Below are positions 52,481 through 61,379 of a stretch of 64,000 bases of DNA, in pieces (position 1 is the first letter of the stretch; each line of letters opens with the position of its first letter). The notes below the pieces were generated by a model. That model did no database searches. It saw only the letters and a program-made list of their open reading frames with translations, and had not been told where the DNA came from. A program made the position numbers and the translations under genes. Source of the stretch: Microbacterium sp. UFMG61 (GTDB lineage Bacteria; Actinomycetota; Actinomycetes; Actinomycetales; Microbacteriaceae); NCBI RefSeq assembly GCF_015354505.1, contig NZ_JACAFP010000008.1, positions 123,370-187,369 on the forward strand. Reading direction: 5' to 3'.

Positions 52481-53623
52481 TCAGGGGGTCGGCACGGACG
52501 CGAAGATCTGGTCGATGATCTCTTCGCTGCGGATGCCCTCGGCGTCGGCCTCGAACGTCAGCAGCACGCGGTGGCGAAGCACGAGGTGGCGGAGCGAGCG
52601 GATGTCCTCGGGCAGCACGTGCGCGCGGCCGTTGAGCAGCGCCAGCGCGCGCGATGCCTGCAGGAAGGCGATGCTCGCGCGGGGGCTCGCGCCGTACTTG
52701 ATGTACCGGGCGCGCTCCTCGCCGATGTACGGCGCGGGGTTCCGGGTGACGTAGGCGATCGAGACGATGTAGTTGCGGATCGCCGGGTCGACGTACACGC
52801 GACTCGCCACGTCCTGCAGCAGTCGCACGTCGTCGAGAGTGATGGCGCTCGAGACGTGACGGTCGGGATCGAGCACGCCCGAGTCGATGCGTCCGAGGAT
52901 CTCGAACTCCTCGGCGGGGCTCGGGTACTCGACGATCTCCTTGAGCAGGAAGCGGTCCATCTGCGCCTCGGGCAGCTCGTACGTGCCCTCTTGCTCGATG
53001 GGATTCTGGGTCGCAATGACCAGGAAAGGCTGGGGCAGGTGGTGAACCTCGCCGCCGATCGTGGTCTGGTGCTCCTGCATCGCCTCGAGCATGGCGCTCT
53101 GAGTCTTGGCGCTCGACCGGTTGATCTCGTCGAGCAGCACGAAGTTCGCATGCACGGGGCCCAGCACCGTGCGGAACGACCCGGTCGCGGCGTCGTAGAT
53201 CTGGTTGCCGGTGATGTCGCTGGGCAGCAGGTCGGGCGTGCACTGAATGCGCTTGAACTGCGCCTTCACGGTGTCGGCGAGCGTGCTCGCGGCCGTGGTC
53301 TTGGCCAGGCCCGGCACACTCTCGAGCAGGATGTGGCCGCCGGCGATCAGCGAGATCAGCAGGCTCATGCGCAGGCGCTCCTGGCCGACCATCTTGGCGG
53401 AGTACGCATCGGAGACGGTCTTCAGCACCTCGCTCGCGCGCCGCATCTCGGCGTCGGTGGGAGCGGCGGAGTTCTTGGGCGCCGGGGTCGACGCCGACGA
53501 TGCTGTCGCGGACGCCTCGGCCCGGGTCGCGGGAGGAGCCGGCGGTGCGGCCTGACCCGGAGGCGCGGGCGGAGGCGGCGGTGTCGAACCGGCGGAGGGG
53601 CCGGGCGAGTAGGGCTCGTTCAT
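52481..53623 (-). CDS. moxR: MoxR family AAA+ ATPase
   Basis: 380 aa from the ATG at 53623 (GAGGAG seven bases upstream). A Pro/Ala-rich N-terminal extension (~1-55) precedes the ATPase. Walker A 'SVPGLAKTT' (the usual first Gly is Ser), Walker B '[24 protein letters not shown]' in part, sensor 1 '[25 protein letters not shown]'. MoxR chaperones help mature protein complexes, with the downstream VWA proteins as adaptors. First gene of the seven-gene operon running to 47016. Confidence 0.94.
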   Translation of the reverse strand: MNEPYSPGPSAGSTPPPPPAPPGQAAPPAPPATRAEASATASSASTPAPKNSAAPTDAEMRRASEVLKTVSDAYSAKMVGQERLRMSLLISLIAGGHILLESVPGLAKTTAASTLADTVKAQFKRIQCTPDLLPSDITGNQIYDAATGSFRTVLGPVHANFVLLDEINRSSAKTQSAMLEAMQEHQTTIGGEVHHLPQPFLVIATQNPIEQEGTYELPEAQMDRFLLKEIVEYPSPAEEFEILGRIDSGVLDPDRHVSSAITLDDVRLLQDVASRVYVDPAIRNYIVSIAYVTRNPAPYIGEERARYIKYGASPRASIAFLQASRALALLNGRAHVLPEDIRSLRHLVLRHRVLLTFEADAEGIRSEEIIDQIFASVPTP

Positions 53624-53718
53624 CGGTGTGTCTCCTCGTTCCCACGGGGACGCGTCGACGATCCCCCGTCGATCAGCGTAACCGCATCCGGCGACGGGCA
53701 CGGCTGTCGGGCGGCCTT

Positions 53719-53735
53719 CTCCGCGTCGGGCGGAG
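53719..53735. repeat. dispersed 17-bp palindromic repeat
   Basis: CTCCGCGTCGGGCGGAG is the exact reverse complement of the tandem unit at 9741-9776. It lies in the gap between moxR and the Pr6Pr gene together with related fragments. Confidence 0.7.
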
Positions 53736-53851
53736 GTCTGCTCGAGATATGGCCTCCCGACACGGAGATTGCCGCCCGGGGCGAGGCGCGGCTGTCGGCG
53801 TGCCCTCGCCGCGAAGGAGATGTCTCGCTGTGAAGGATGCTGTCGCGAAGA

Positions 53852-54583
53852 TCAGCCTTCGGAGCGTGAGAAGTCCTTCGCTGCGGACGAGGAGGACGCG
53901 GCGGATGCTGCGCGGCTGCGCCCCATCCAGACCACGAAGCAGCCGACGCCGATGATGGCGATCGCGATGCCCACCACGTAGCCGGCGACGCCGAGATACC
54001 CGCCGACGAGCCGTGGGTCGAGGAACGGATACGGGTACCACCAGGCATTGCCGGTCGCCGGAGCGGTGATGAGGTTCGCGCGGATCATCGTGTACGCCGC
54101 CCAGACGAGCGGGAAGATCGCGGTGACGAAGACGGTGCTCCACGGCAGGGCCCGCCGGCGCGGCGCGAACAGCACATCGAGCAGCAGGAACAGCGGGAAC
54201 ACCACGTGCAGCACCTCGTTCGACCAGGGGACGGTGGTGCCCTGCGGCAGCTCGATGCCGCGGAGCATCGTGTTGTACACGAGCCCCGTGACGATCATGT
54301 ATGTGCTGACGCAGACCAGCAGCACGGCGAGCCAGCGCGGTTCCTGCTCGGCATCGCCGCGGTGACGCAGGGCCCAGATCGCGCCGATGACCAGCACGCC
54401 CGCCGCAAGCAGGTTCGACTCGATCGTGAAGAAGCTGAGGAAGTTCGCCGACACAGTCGGCAGATGCGAGCCCCACGGTGTCGTGGCCTCGAGAGCCACC
54501 TGCACTGTCAGAGCGAGCTGTGCGATGACGGCCGCGACCGAGAACGCTGCTGCCGCGAGTCGTGCGTAGGGCCACCAGGTCAT
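53852..54583 (-). CDS. Pr6Pr family membrane protein
   Basis: 243 aa, six predicted helices. 'FLSFFTIESNLLAAGVLVIGAIW' carries the F-x-F-F-T-x-x-S-N motif of the Pr6Pr (FAR-17a/AIG1-like) family, and 'GTTVPWSNEVLHVVFPLFLLLDVLF' has the conserved membrane His. Relatives in eukaryotes hydrolyse fatty-acid esters of hydroxy fatty acids; whether the bacterial proteins do is not established. The C-terminus is Ser/Ala-rich. No partner gene nearby. Confidence 0.85.
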   Translation of the reverse strand: MTWWPYARLAAAAFSVAAVIAQLALTVQVALEATTPWGSHLPTVSANFLSFFTIESNLLAAGVLVIGAIWALRHRGDAEQEPRWLAVLLVCVSTYMIVTGLVYNTMLRGIELPQGTTVPWSNEVLHVVFPLFLLLDVLFAPRRRALPWSTVFVTAIFPLVWAAYTMIRANLITAPATGNAWWYPYPFLDPRLVGGYLGVAGYVVGIAIAIIGVGCFVVWMGRSRAASAASSSSAAKDFSRSEG

Positions 54584-54676
54584 ATTCGCCTCCGCCGCAC
54601 ACTTTATCGGTCGCGATGCGTCGCACTGCTAGACCGATATGGCGATATGTGAGCGGATCGATCTGCGGGGGCGCCA

Positions 54677-55615
54677 TCAGGCGCGGCGGCCCCACCGCAT
54701 CCGCGTGACGAGCACGCCGAGCAGGCACAGCGCCCCGCCGACGAACATGAGCGGCGTCGGCACCTCGCCGAGGATCGCCCACGACATCAGGATCGCGATC
54801 GCCGGCACCACGTAGGTCGTCGCCGACGTCTGACCCGCGGTGCTGCGCTGCAGCACGTACGCCCAGGTCGTGAAGGCGATCGCGGTCGGGAAGATCCCGA
54901 GATACACGACCCACAGCGTCGAGTCGAGCGGAGCCGTCTGCAGAGCGCCGATCAGGCTGCCCGTCCACGGCAGCAGCGCGACGGTGCCCGCGACGGCGCC
55001 GAGGAAGGTCAGCGTCGTCGCGTCGGACCCCGCGCTGAGCAGGTGCTTCTGCAGCAGGGTGCACCCGGCGTACATGACGGCCGCGAGCAGTGCGAGCAGC
55101 AGCCCGGTGATGTCGGGGCCTTCGCCCGCGCTCGTCGATGAGTTCATGCCGATCAGCACGACGCCGAGGAAGGCGATCGGGGCTCCCACGATGAGCGGCT
55201 TCGGGAAGCCCTCGCGCAGGAACAGGCCGCTGAAGACGACCACCATGAGCGGCGCGAGGTTGACGACCATCGCCGCCGTGCCCGCGTCGAGCGTGCGCTC
55301 GGCGGCGTTCAGCGCGAGGTTGTAGACGCAGAACCAGCCGATGCCCCACACCGCCACGAGCCACCAGTGCCTGCGTGCGGGAAGACGGATGCCGTGTCGC
55401 ACCGCGATGATCGCGAGTGCGGCACTGCCCACCGCCATGCGCAGCAGCGCCAGGGCGCCGGGATCGTAGTGCGGACCCGCCCCGCGGATGCCGATGAACG
55501 CCGACGCCCACAGGACCACCGTCACGAGGGCGGCGACGAGCACGAGCGGACCCTGGGTGCGGGGCTTCGGGGGATTCAGGCTGTCGTCGCGCTGCACGCG
55601 ACCGGTCTTCGGCAT
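54677..55615 (-). CDS. EamA/DMT superfamily transporter
   Basis: 312 aa from the ATG at 55615; the GGAGG touches that codon, so an alternative start a little downstream is possible. Ten membrane helices in two EamA repeats (~25-150 and ~165-300); 'LVTVVLWASAFIGIRGAGPHYDPGALALLRM' and 'YLGIFPTAIAFTTWAYVLQRSTAGQTS' are typical. Export of amino acids or other metabolites is the usual role. Divergent from purA. Confidence 0.9.
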   Translation of the reverse strand: MPKTGRVQRDDSLNPPKPRTQGPLVLVAALVTVVLWASAFIGIRGAGPHYDPGALALLRMAVGSAALAIIAVRHGIRLPARRHWWLVAVWGIGWFCVYNLALNAAERTLDAGTAAMVVNLAPLMVVVFSGLFLREGFPKPLIVGAPIAFLGVVLIGMNSSTSAGEGPDITGLLLALLAAVMYAGCTLLQKHLLSAGSDATTLTFLGAVAGTVALLPWTGSLIGALQTAPLDSTLWVVYLGIFPTAIAFTTWAYVLQRSTAGQTSATTYVVPAIAILMSWAILGEVPTPLMFVGGALCLLGVLVTRMRWGRRA

Positions 55616-55762
55616 CCTCCGATCCTGGCACCGGCCACCGACACTGACGAGCGGCGGGAGCGACAGCATCCGATGCTTTTCCGCCAGTGCCCCGCCAGGT
55701 GCTTCGCGCCTGTCGCATCCGGCCGCCCACAGCCCGAAAAGGGCCCCGTAACACCGCTTCGA

Positions 55763-55768
55763 TAGGAT
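55763..55768 (+). promoter_or_regulatory. possible -10 element of purA
   Basis: TAGGAT in TTCGATAGGATGGAC lies ~65 bp before the purA ATG in an otherwise empty divergent gap. The -35 is not clear. The leader then carries a short hairpin, GCCGG..CCGGC (~55798-55814), before AAGGGGG. Confidence 0.4.
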
Positions 55769-55833
55769 GGACCTGCCCGAGAAGGGCCAGCTCATCAGCC
55801 GGTGCAAACCCGGCGAAAGCAAGGGGGATACCC

Positions 55834-57120
55834 ATGCCAGGAATCGTTATCGTCGGCGTCCAGTGGGGCGATGAGGGCAAGGGCAAGGCCACCGACCTGC
55901 TCGGCGAGCGCACCGACTGGGTCGTCAAGTTCAACGGCGGCAACAACGCCGGTCACACCGTCGTGGTCGGCAACGAGAAGTACGCACTGCATCTGCTGCC
56001 GTCCGGCATCCTGTCGCCCGGCGTCACGCCGGTCATCGGCAACGGCGTCGTGATCGATCTCGAGGTGCTGTTCCACGAGCTCGAGGCGCTCGGCGCCCGC
56101 GGCATCGACGTGTCGCGCCTCAAGGTGAGCGCCAACGCGCACATCATCACTGCGTACCACCGCACGCTCGACAAGGTCACCGAGCGCTTCCTCGGCAAGC
56201 GCAACATCGGCACGACTGGCCGCGGCATCGGCCCGGCCTACGCCGACAAGATCAACCGCGTCGGCATCCGCGTGCAGGACCTCTTCGACGAGAACATCCT
56301 GCGCCAGAAGGTCGAGGGCGCGCTCGACCAGAAGAACCACCTGCTGGTGAAGGTCTTCAACCGTCGCGCCGTGACGGTCGACGAGATCGTCGAGGAGCTG
56401 CTGTCGTACGCCGAGCGCCTGCGCCCGATGGTCGCCGACACCGGCTACCTGATCTCCGAGGCGCTCGACCGCGGCGAGGTCGTGGTGTTCGAGGGCGGCC
56501 AGGCGACCATGCTCGACATCGACCACGGCACCTACCCGTTCGTGACGTCGTCGACCGCGACGGCCGCGGGCGCGGCATCCGGCTCGGGTGTGGGCCCCGG
56601 CGCCCTCGACCGCATCGTCGGCATCGTCAAGGCGTACACGACCCGCGTGGGATCCGGTCCCTTCCCGACCGAGCTCTTCGACGAGCAGGGCGAGTGGCTG
56701 CGCTCGCGCGGCTTCGAGTTCGGCACGACGACGGGCCGTCCGCGCCGCGTCGGCTGGTACGACGCCCCGATCACGCGCTACGCGACCCGCGTCAACGGGA
56801 TCACCGACCTGGTGCTCACCAAGCTCGACATCCTGACCGGACTCGAGCAGATCCCGGTCTGTGTGGCGTACGACGTCGACGGAGAGCGCTTCGACGAGGT
56901 GCCGGTGAACCAGACCGATTTCCACCACGCGACGCCGATCCTCGAGAACTTCCCCGGCTGGTCGGAGGACATCTCGACCGCTCGCACGTTCGAGGATCTG
57001 CCGAAGAACGCGCAGGACTACGTGCTGGCGCTCGAGAAGATGAGCAACACGCGCATCTCGGTGATCGGCGTGGGTCCCGAGCGCGACCAGGTCGTCGTGC
57101 GCCACGACCTGCTCGACTGA
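55834..57120 (+). CDS. purA: adenylosuccinate synthetase
   Basis: 428 aa from the ATG at 55834 with AAGGGGG upstream. Joins IMP and aspartate with GTP to make adenylosuccinate on the AMP branch. Seen: '[14 protein letters not shown]' (P-loop and IMP site), '[12 protein letters not shown]', '[14 protein letters not shown]', '[10 protein letters not shown]' and the GTP-site '[15 protein letters not shown]'. Length is standard. The next gene starts 7 bp later and may be co-transcribed. Confidence 0.97.
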   Translation: MPGIVIVGVQWGDEGKGKATDLLGERTDWVVKFNGGNNAGHTVVVGNEKYALHLLPSGILSPGVTPVIGNGVVIDLEVLFHELEALGARGIDVSRLKVSANAHIITAYHRTLDKVTERFLGKRNIGTTGRGIGPAYADKINRVGIRVQDLFDENILRQKVEGALDQKNHLLVKVFNRRAVTVDEIVEELLSYAERLRPMVADTGYLISEALDRGEVVVFEGGQATMLDIDHGTYPFVTSSTATAAGAASGSGVGPGALDRIVGIVKAYTTRVGSGPFPTELFDEQGEWLRSRGFEFGTTTGRPRRVGWYDAPITRYATRVNGITDLVLTKLDILTGLEQIPVCVAYDVDGERFDEVPVNQTDFHHATPILENFPGWSEDISTARTFEDLPKNAQDYVLALEKMSNTRISVIGVGPERDQVVVRHDLLD

Positions 57121-57127
57121 GCGCGCC

Positions 57128-58249
57128 GTGACCCGGTTCTGGCTCGGCGGATACGGATCCGCGATGGAGGGCTCCGCCGACGGCATCGGCCTGCTCGCGG
57201 GCGACGCCGACAGGCAGACGTCGCTCTCGTATCGCGGCGCGGTCACGCAGACTCCGTCGCCGTCGTGGCTCGCGCCGCATCCCACCCTCGACGTCGTCTA
57301 CGCGGCGCTCGAGGGGGATGCCGCGGTGCAGGCGTTCATCCGCTCCGGCGAGTCCGCGCTGCAGCCGCTCGGCGAGCCGGTCGAGGCCGGACAGAATGTG
57401 TGCCATGTCGCCGTCGCCCCGCGCGGGGACTTCCTGATCGCGAGCTGCTACGGCGACGGCCGCGTCGTGCGCATCGGGATCGACGCCCAGGGCCGATTGG
57501 TGCCGGATGCCGTGAACAGGGCCGCCGAGCTGCGTGCGGCCCTGCTCGGCGAACCCCTCGAGGCGTCTGCCCCGGCGGGTGTCGCCGCGGCGGCATCCGA
57601 CCCGTACGCGGGCTCGCGCACGGCCGGCGGTGACGAGCGCGTCTCGCACGCGCATGCCGCCGCGTTCCTGCCGGACGGGCGCATCGCGACGACCGATCTC
57701 GGCTTCGATCTCGTGCGCATCTGGCGTGCTTCGACAGGCTCAGCAGCCCGTGGCCTGGTCCTCGATCACGAGGTCGCCCTGCCGATGGGCACCGGACCGC
57801 GACACATGGTCGTGCACCCCAGCGGTCACCTGCACGTCGTCACCGAGTACTCGTGCGAGGTGTTCACCCTCGCCGCCGGTCGTGACGGCACGTGGGCGGT
57901 CGTCGGTTCGGTGCTCACGAGCCCGATCGCCGAGGTGGGCACCGACTTCCCTGCCGAGCTCGCGCGCACGCGCGACGGACAGTTCCTCTACACCGCGCTG
58001 CGCGGCAGCAACACGATCGCCGCGCTACGAGTGCAGGGCGGCGGCGAGAGCCTCGAGCCGTTCGCGTTGGCCGACTCGGGCGTCGACTGGCCGAGGCATC
58101 ACCTGGTGCACGAGGGCAAGCTGCTCGTCGCGGGGCAGCGCTCCGACACGATCGCCCTGCTCGACCTCGATGAGCGCACGGGGGCGCCGCTCGGCATCCG
58201 CCATCAGGCACCCGCGCCGACGCCGACGAGCTTCCTGCTCGTGCGCTGA
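57128..58249 (+). CDS. lactonase family beta-propeller protein (YbhE/6-phosphogluconolactonase type)
   Basis: 373 aa from a GTG, seven-bladed beta-propeller of the Lactonase family ('PSWLAPHPTLDVVYAALEGD', 'HAHAAAFLPDGRIATTDLGFDLVRIW', 'GPRHMVVHPSGHLHVVTEYSCEV', 'DFPAELARTRDGQFLYTALRGSNTIA'). Relatives hydrolyse 6-phosphogluconolactone or other sugar lactones. A short dispersed repeat is inserted at 57729-57750 and codes 'ASTGSAARG' in a loop between blades. Also a candidate for lactone opening in the fucose route, but distance makes that speculative. Confidence 0.88.
   Translation: MTRFWLGGYGSAMEGSADGIGLLAGDADRQTSLSYRGAVTQTPSPSWLAPHPTLDVVYAALEGDAAVQAFIRSGESALQPLGEPVEAGQNVCHVAVAPRGDFLIASCYGDGRVVRIGIDAQGRLVPDAVNRAAELRAALLGEPLEASAPAGVAAAASDPYAGSRTAGGDERVSHAHAAAFLPDGRIATTDLGFDLVRIWRASTGSAARGLVLDHEVALPMGTGPRHMVVHPSGHLHVVTEYSCEVFTLAAGRDGTWAVVGSVLTSPIAEVGTDFPAELARTRDGQFLYTALRGSNTIAALRVQGGGESLEPFALADSGVDWPRHHLVHEGKLLVAGQRSDTIALLDLDERTGAPLGIRHQAPAPTPTSFLLVR
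57729..57750. repeat. dispersed short repeat, copy 3, inside the lactonase gene
   Basis: CTTCGACAGGCTCAGCAGCC lies within the lactonase reading frame and keeps it open. It matches copies at 51508 and 52450, so this is an in-frame insertion into a surface loop. Confidence 0.6.
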
Positions 58250-58285
58250 GCTCGTTCGCGGTCGTCGCTTGACCTCAACCTTGCC

Positions 58286-58371
58286 GTTCACGATTCAGCA
58301 AGGATTCGGTAAAGCCGGCCGAACTGGGCCGCTTCGGGGCGGATCCGGCCCATCCATGCTGAGTTGTGAAC
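58286..58371. repeat. 86-bp palindromic-ended element, copy C
   Basis: Arms GTTCACGATTCAGCA (58286-58300) and TGCTGAGTTGTGAAC (58357-58371), 13 of 15 complementary. Same 86-bp length as copies A and B. The interior can fold on itself (GCCGGCC..GGGCCGC, GGAT..ATCC). This copy stands alone, with no nuclease-like gene beside it, in the 240-bp gap 58250-58489. Confidence 0.8.
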
Positions 58372-58489
58372 CGAGATCGGCCGAGACCGGCGACGCGCCC
58401 GGCGCATCCCACCACAACTCCCGGCGGAACACCACCCCGTGACTCGGCGTTGCTTCTGAGCAAGACTGGGCGACGGAGAGGTGCACCAC

Positions 58490-59923
58490 ATGGCTGCTGA
58501 GAAGACCGACGAATACGACCTGATCGTGCTGGGCGGAGGGCCGGTCGGCGAGAATGTCGCCGACCGCGCCGTGCAGGCCGGGCTGACCGCGATCATCGTG
58601 GAGAGCGAGCTCGTGGGCGGTGAGTGCTCGTACTGGGCCTGCATGCCGTCGAAGGCGCTGCTGCGTTCGGCCCAGGCGCTGCGCGCGGCGCAGCATGTCG
58701 CCGGATCGAAAGAGGCGGTGACCGGAAAGCTCGACGTGCGGGCGGTGTTCGACCGCCGCGACTCGTTCACGAGCAACTGGTCGGACGACGGCCAGGTGAA
58801 GTGGCTCGACTCGGCCGGCATCGACCTGGCGCGCGGCCACGGTCGACTCACCGGCGAACGCGAGGTGACGGTGACGGATGCCGACGGCGGCACCCGCGTG
58901 CTGCACGCCCGTCATGCGGTCGCGATCAGCACCGGCTCGGACGCCGTGATCCCGCCGATCGACGGTCTGCGCGCGTCGTCGCCGTGGACCAGCCGCGAGG
59001 CCACCAGCGCCGAGGAGCTGCCCGAGTCGCTCGCCGTGATCGGCGGCGGAGTCGTCGCAGTCGAGATGGCGACGGCGTACGCGGCGCTCGGGTCGACGGT
59101 CACGATCATCGCCCGCAGCGGACTGCTCGGCTCGATGGAGCCGTTCGCGGGTGAGCGCGTCGCGGCGGGGCTGAAGGAGCTCGGCGTCGACGTGCGCACC
59201 GAGACCGGCACGACGAGCGTCAGCCGCAGCGACGACGGGGTCACGATCGTGCTCGACGATGGATCGAGCATCACCGCGACCGAGGTGCTCGTCGCGACGG
59301 GGCGCTCTCCGCGCAGCGGCGACATCGGCCTCGACGTCGTGGGACTCGAGGCGGGGCGCTGGATCACGGTCGACGACACGATGCGCGTTCCGGATTCCGA
59401 CTGGCTCTACGCCGTCGGCGACGTCAACGGGCGCGTGCTGCTCACCCACCAGGGCAAGTACCAGGCTCGGGCGGCGGGCGACGTGATCGCGGCCCGCGCG
59501 AAGGGCGACGCCGTCGACGACGCTCCCTGGGGGCGTCACGTCGCGACCGCCGACCACGCGGGTGCCCCGCAGGTCACGTTCTCGATCCCCGAGGTGGGAT
59601 CGGTCGGGCTCACCGAGGCTCAGGCGCGTGAGGCGGGCCATGACGTCGCGGTCGTCGACTACGACCTCGGCGGGGTCGCCGGAGCAAGCCTCTACGAAGA
59701 CGGCTTCGAGGGTCAGGCACGCCTGGTGATCGATACCGACCGCGACGTCGTGATCGGTGCGACCTTCGTGGGGCCCGAGGTGGCCGAGCTCGTGCAGGCC
59801 GCGACGATCGCGATCGTCGGCGAGGTGCCGATCGCGCGGCTGTGGCACGCGGTTCCCTCCTACCCCACGGTCAGCGAGGTCTGGCTGCGGCTGCTCGAGG
59901 GCTACGGGCGGCAGTCGGCATGA
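58490..59923 (+). CDS. FAD-dependent pyridine nucleotide-disulfide oxidoreductase
   Basis: 477 aa from the ATG at 58490; GGAGAGG is 8 bases upstream, which favours it over the GTG at 58481. FAD site 'DLIVLGGGPVGENVADRA', redox pair C46-x4-C51 in 'GGECSYWACMPSKALL', NAD(P) site 'VIGGGVVAVEMATAYAALGS' and the C-terminal 'HAVPSYPTVSEVW' with the active-site His and Glu. Group I disulfide reductases include dihydrolipoamide, mycothiol disulfide and mercuric reductases; 'CSYWAC' differs from the usual CxNxGC and points to the uncharacterised actinobacterial branch. Substrate unknown. Confidence 0.9.
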   Translation: MAAEKTDEYDLIVLGGGPVGENVADRAVQAGLTAIIVESELVGGECSYWACMPSKALLRSAQALRAAQHVAGSKEAVTGKLDVRAVFDRRDSFTSNWSDDGQVKWLDSAGIDLARGHGRLTGEREVTVTDADGGTRVLHARHAVAISTGSDAVIPPIDGLRASSPWTSREATSAEELPESLAVIGGGVVAVEMATAYAALGSTVTIIARSGLLGSMEPFAGERVAAGLKELGVDVRTETGTTSVSRSDDGVTIVLDDGSSITATEVLVATGRSPRSGDIGLDVVGLEAGRWITVDDTMRVPDSDWLYAVGDVNGRVLLTHQGKYQARAAGDVIAARAKGDAVDDAPWGRHVATADHAGAPQVTFSIPEVGSVGLTEAQAREAGHDVAVVDYDLGGVAGASLYEDGFEGQARLVIDTDRDVVIGATFVGPEVAELVQAATIAIVGEVPIARLWHAVPSYPTVSEVWLRLLEGYGRQSA

Positions 59924-59941
59924 CCCTGGTGTGCGGATGCG

Positions 59942-59986
59942 CGGAGCGGATGCCGATCAGGGGCATCCGCACGGGCATCCGCTCCG
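59942..59986 (+). terminator. hairpin terminator after the disulfide oxidoreductase gene
   Basis: CGGAGCGGATGCC (59942-59954) pairs perfectly with GGCATCCGCTCCG (59974-59986); an inner copy of GGCATCCGC gives an alternative pairing. It starts 18 bp after the stop. Confidence 0.6.
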
Positions 59987-60124
59987 AACAGTCCATGAGA
60001 GGCCTGGCGCGATCGGCGTGCCCGGCGCAGGATTGTTTCTCACATTGACGGCATCCGGCGCAACCCTGAACCCGATGTCGCCGACCTCTTATACGCTCGA
60101 ACCCACATCCGAGGAGGCAGGACC

Positions 60125-60427
60125 ATGAAGGCTGTACTCGCAGGAACCGTCATCGCCGAGGCAGACGAGAGCGATCTCGCGCGCATCGAGGGCAACTGGT
60201 ACTTCCCGCCCGCGTCGATCACGGAGGGCGCGCTCGTCGAGAGCCCGACCCCGTACACGTGCCCGTGGAAGGGTGCTGCCCAGTACTACTCGGTGCAGGC
60301 CGGCGGCGAGCTGCACACCGACTACGCCTGGTCGTACCCGACCCCGTACCCGAGCGCCTTCGATCGTGTCGGCAAGGACTTCTCGGGCTTCGTCGCGTTC
60401 GACCCCCGTGTCGAAGTGTCCGCATGA
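60125..60427 (+). CDS. DUF427 domain-containing protein
   Basis: 100 aa with GAGGAGG eight to nine bases before the ATG. DUF427 signature 'EGNWYFPPASI' ... 'TPYTCPWKGAAQYYSV' ... 'YAWSYPTPYPSA' ... 'GFVAFDPRVEV'. Small single-domain beta protein; conserved Trp/Tyr/Cys residues suggest a ligand pocket, but no activity is established. It stands between the disulfide reductase and the opuC operon. Confidence 0.92.
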   Translation: MKAVLAGTVIAEADESDLARIEGNWYFPPASITEGALVESPTPYTCPWKGAAQYYSVQAGGELHTDYAWSYPTPYPSAFDRVGKDFSGFVAFDPRVEVSA

Positions 60428-60491
60428 CCTCTGTATGCCGCAGCCGGGGCGCTGATGCCCGTCTCGTCGATCGATCGACCGGAGAGTAATC

Positions 60492-61379
60492 GTGATCGAA
60501 TTCCGCAACGTCACCAAGCAGTTCCCCGACGGCACGACAGCCGTCAAGGACTTCAGCCTGGTGCTCCCATCCCGCAAGACGACGGTGTTCGTCGGATCCT
60601 CGGGATGCGGCAAGACCACCCTGTTGCGGATGATCAACCGCATGGTCGAGCCGACCTCGGGTGAGGTCGAGATCGACGGCGAGAGTGTGCTCGGCGGCGA
60701 CCCCGTCGCGCTGCGTCGCCGCATCGGCTATGTCATGCAGAACTCCGGTCTGATGCCCCACTTCACGGTGATCGACAACGTCGCCACCGTGCTGCGTCTG
60801 ACCGGTGTGAAGAGGGGGCCGGCGCACGAGCGCGCTCGTGCGCTGCTCAAGACGGTCGGACTCGATCAGTCGCTGGCCGAGCGGTACCCGAGTCAGCTCT
60901 CGGGTGGACAGCAGCAGCGCGTCGGCGTCGCCCGCGGGCTGGCGGCCGACCCGAACATCCTGCTCATGGACGAGCCGTTCGGCGCAGTCGACCCGATCGT
61001 GCGCGCCGACCTGCAGCAGGAGACGCTGCGGCTGCAGCACGAGCTCGACAAGACCGTGGTGTTCGTCACGCACGACATCGACGAGGCGTTCCTGCTCGGC
61101 GATCAGGTCGTGATCCTCGACAAGGGTGCGCGCATCGTGCAGGTGGGCAGCCCGAGCGAGATCATCGAGAACCCGGCAGACGACTTCGTGGCATCGTTCA
61201 TCGGCGCAGACCGAGGGCGTCGCGCACTGCACCTCAAGCAGACCCCGCACGGCACCGTCGTGGTCGACTCTGAGGGGCGCACTCAGGGTGCGATCGTGGC
61301 CGATGTCGAGAAGTCCGACGGTCCTCTCGCAGGGCCGGATGCCGCGGCTCTCGGCGCTGTGCAGGGCGAGCGCGCGTGA
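60492..61379 (+). CDS. opuCA: osmoprotectant ABC transporter ATP-binding protein (OpuCA/ProV-like)
   Basis: 295 aa from a GTG. Walker A 'GSSGCGKTTLL', Q-loop 'VMQNSGLMPHFTV', signature 'LSGGQQQRVGVARGLA', Walker B 'ILLMDEPFGAVDP', H-loop 'VTHDIDEAFLLGDQ'. The region after ~240 is too short for the paired CBS domains that sense ionic strength in classical OpuCA/OpuA. It powers uptake of glycine betaine, choline or related solutes. Overlaps the permease gene (GTGA). Confidence 0.92.
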   Translation: MIEFRNVTKQFPDGTTAVKDFSLVLPSRKTTVFVGSSGCGKTTLLRMINRMVEPTSGEVEIDGESVLGGDPVALRRRIGYVMQNSGLMPHFTVIDNVATVLRLTGVKRGPAHERARALLKTVGLDQSLAERYPSQLSGGQQQRVGVARGLAADPNILLMDEPFGAVDPIVRADLQQETLRLQHELDKTVVFVTHDIDEAFLLGDQVVILDKGARIVQVGSPSEIIENPADDFVASFIGADRGRRALHLKQTPHGTVVVDSEGRTQGAIVADVEKSDGPLAGPDAAALGAVQGERA

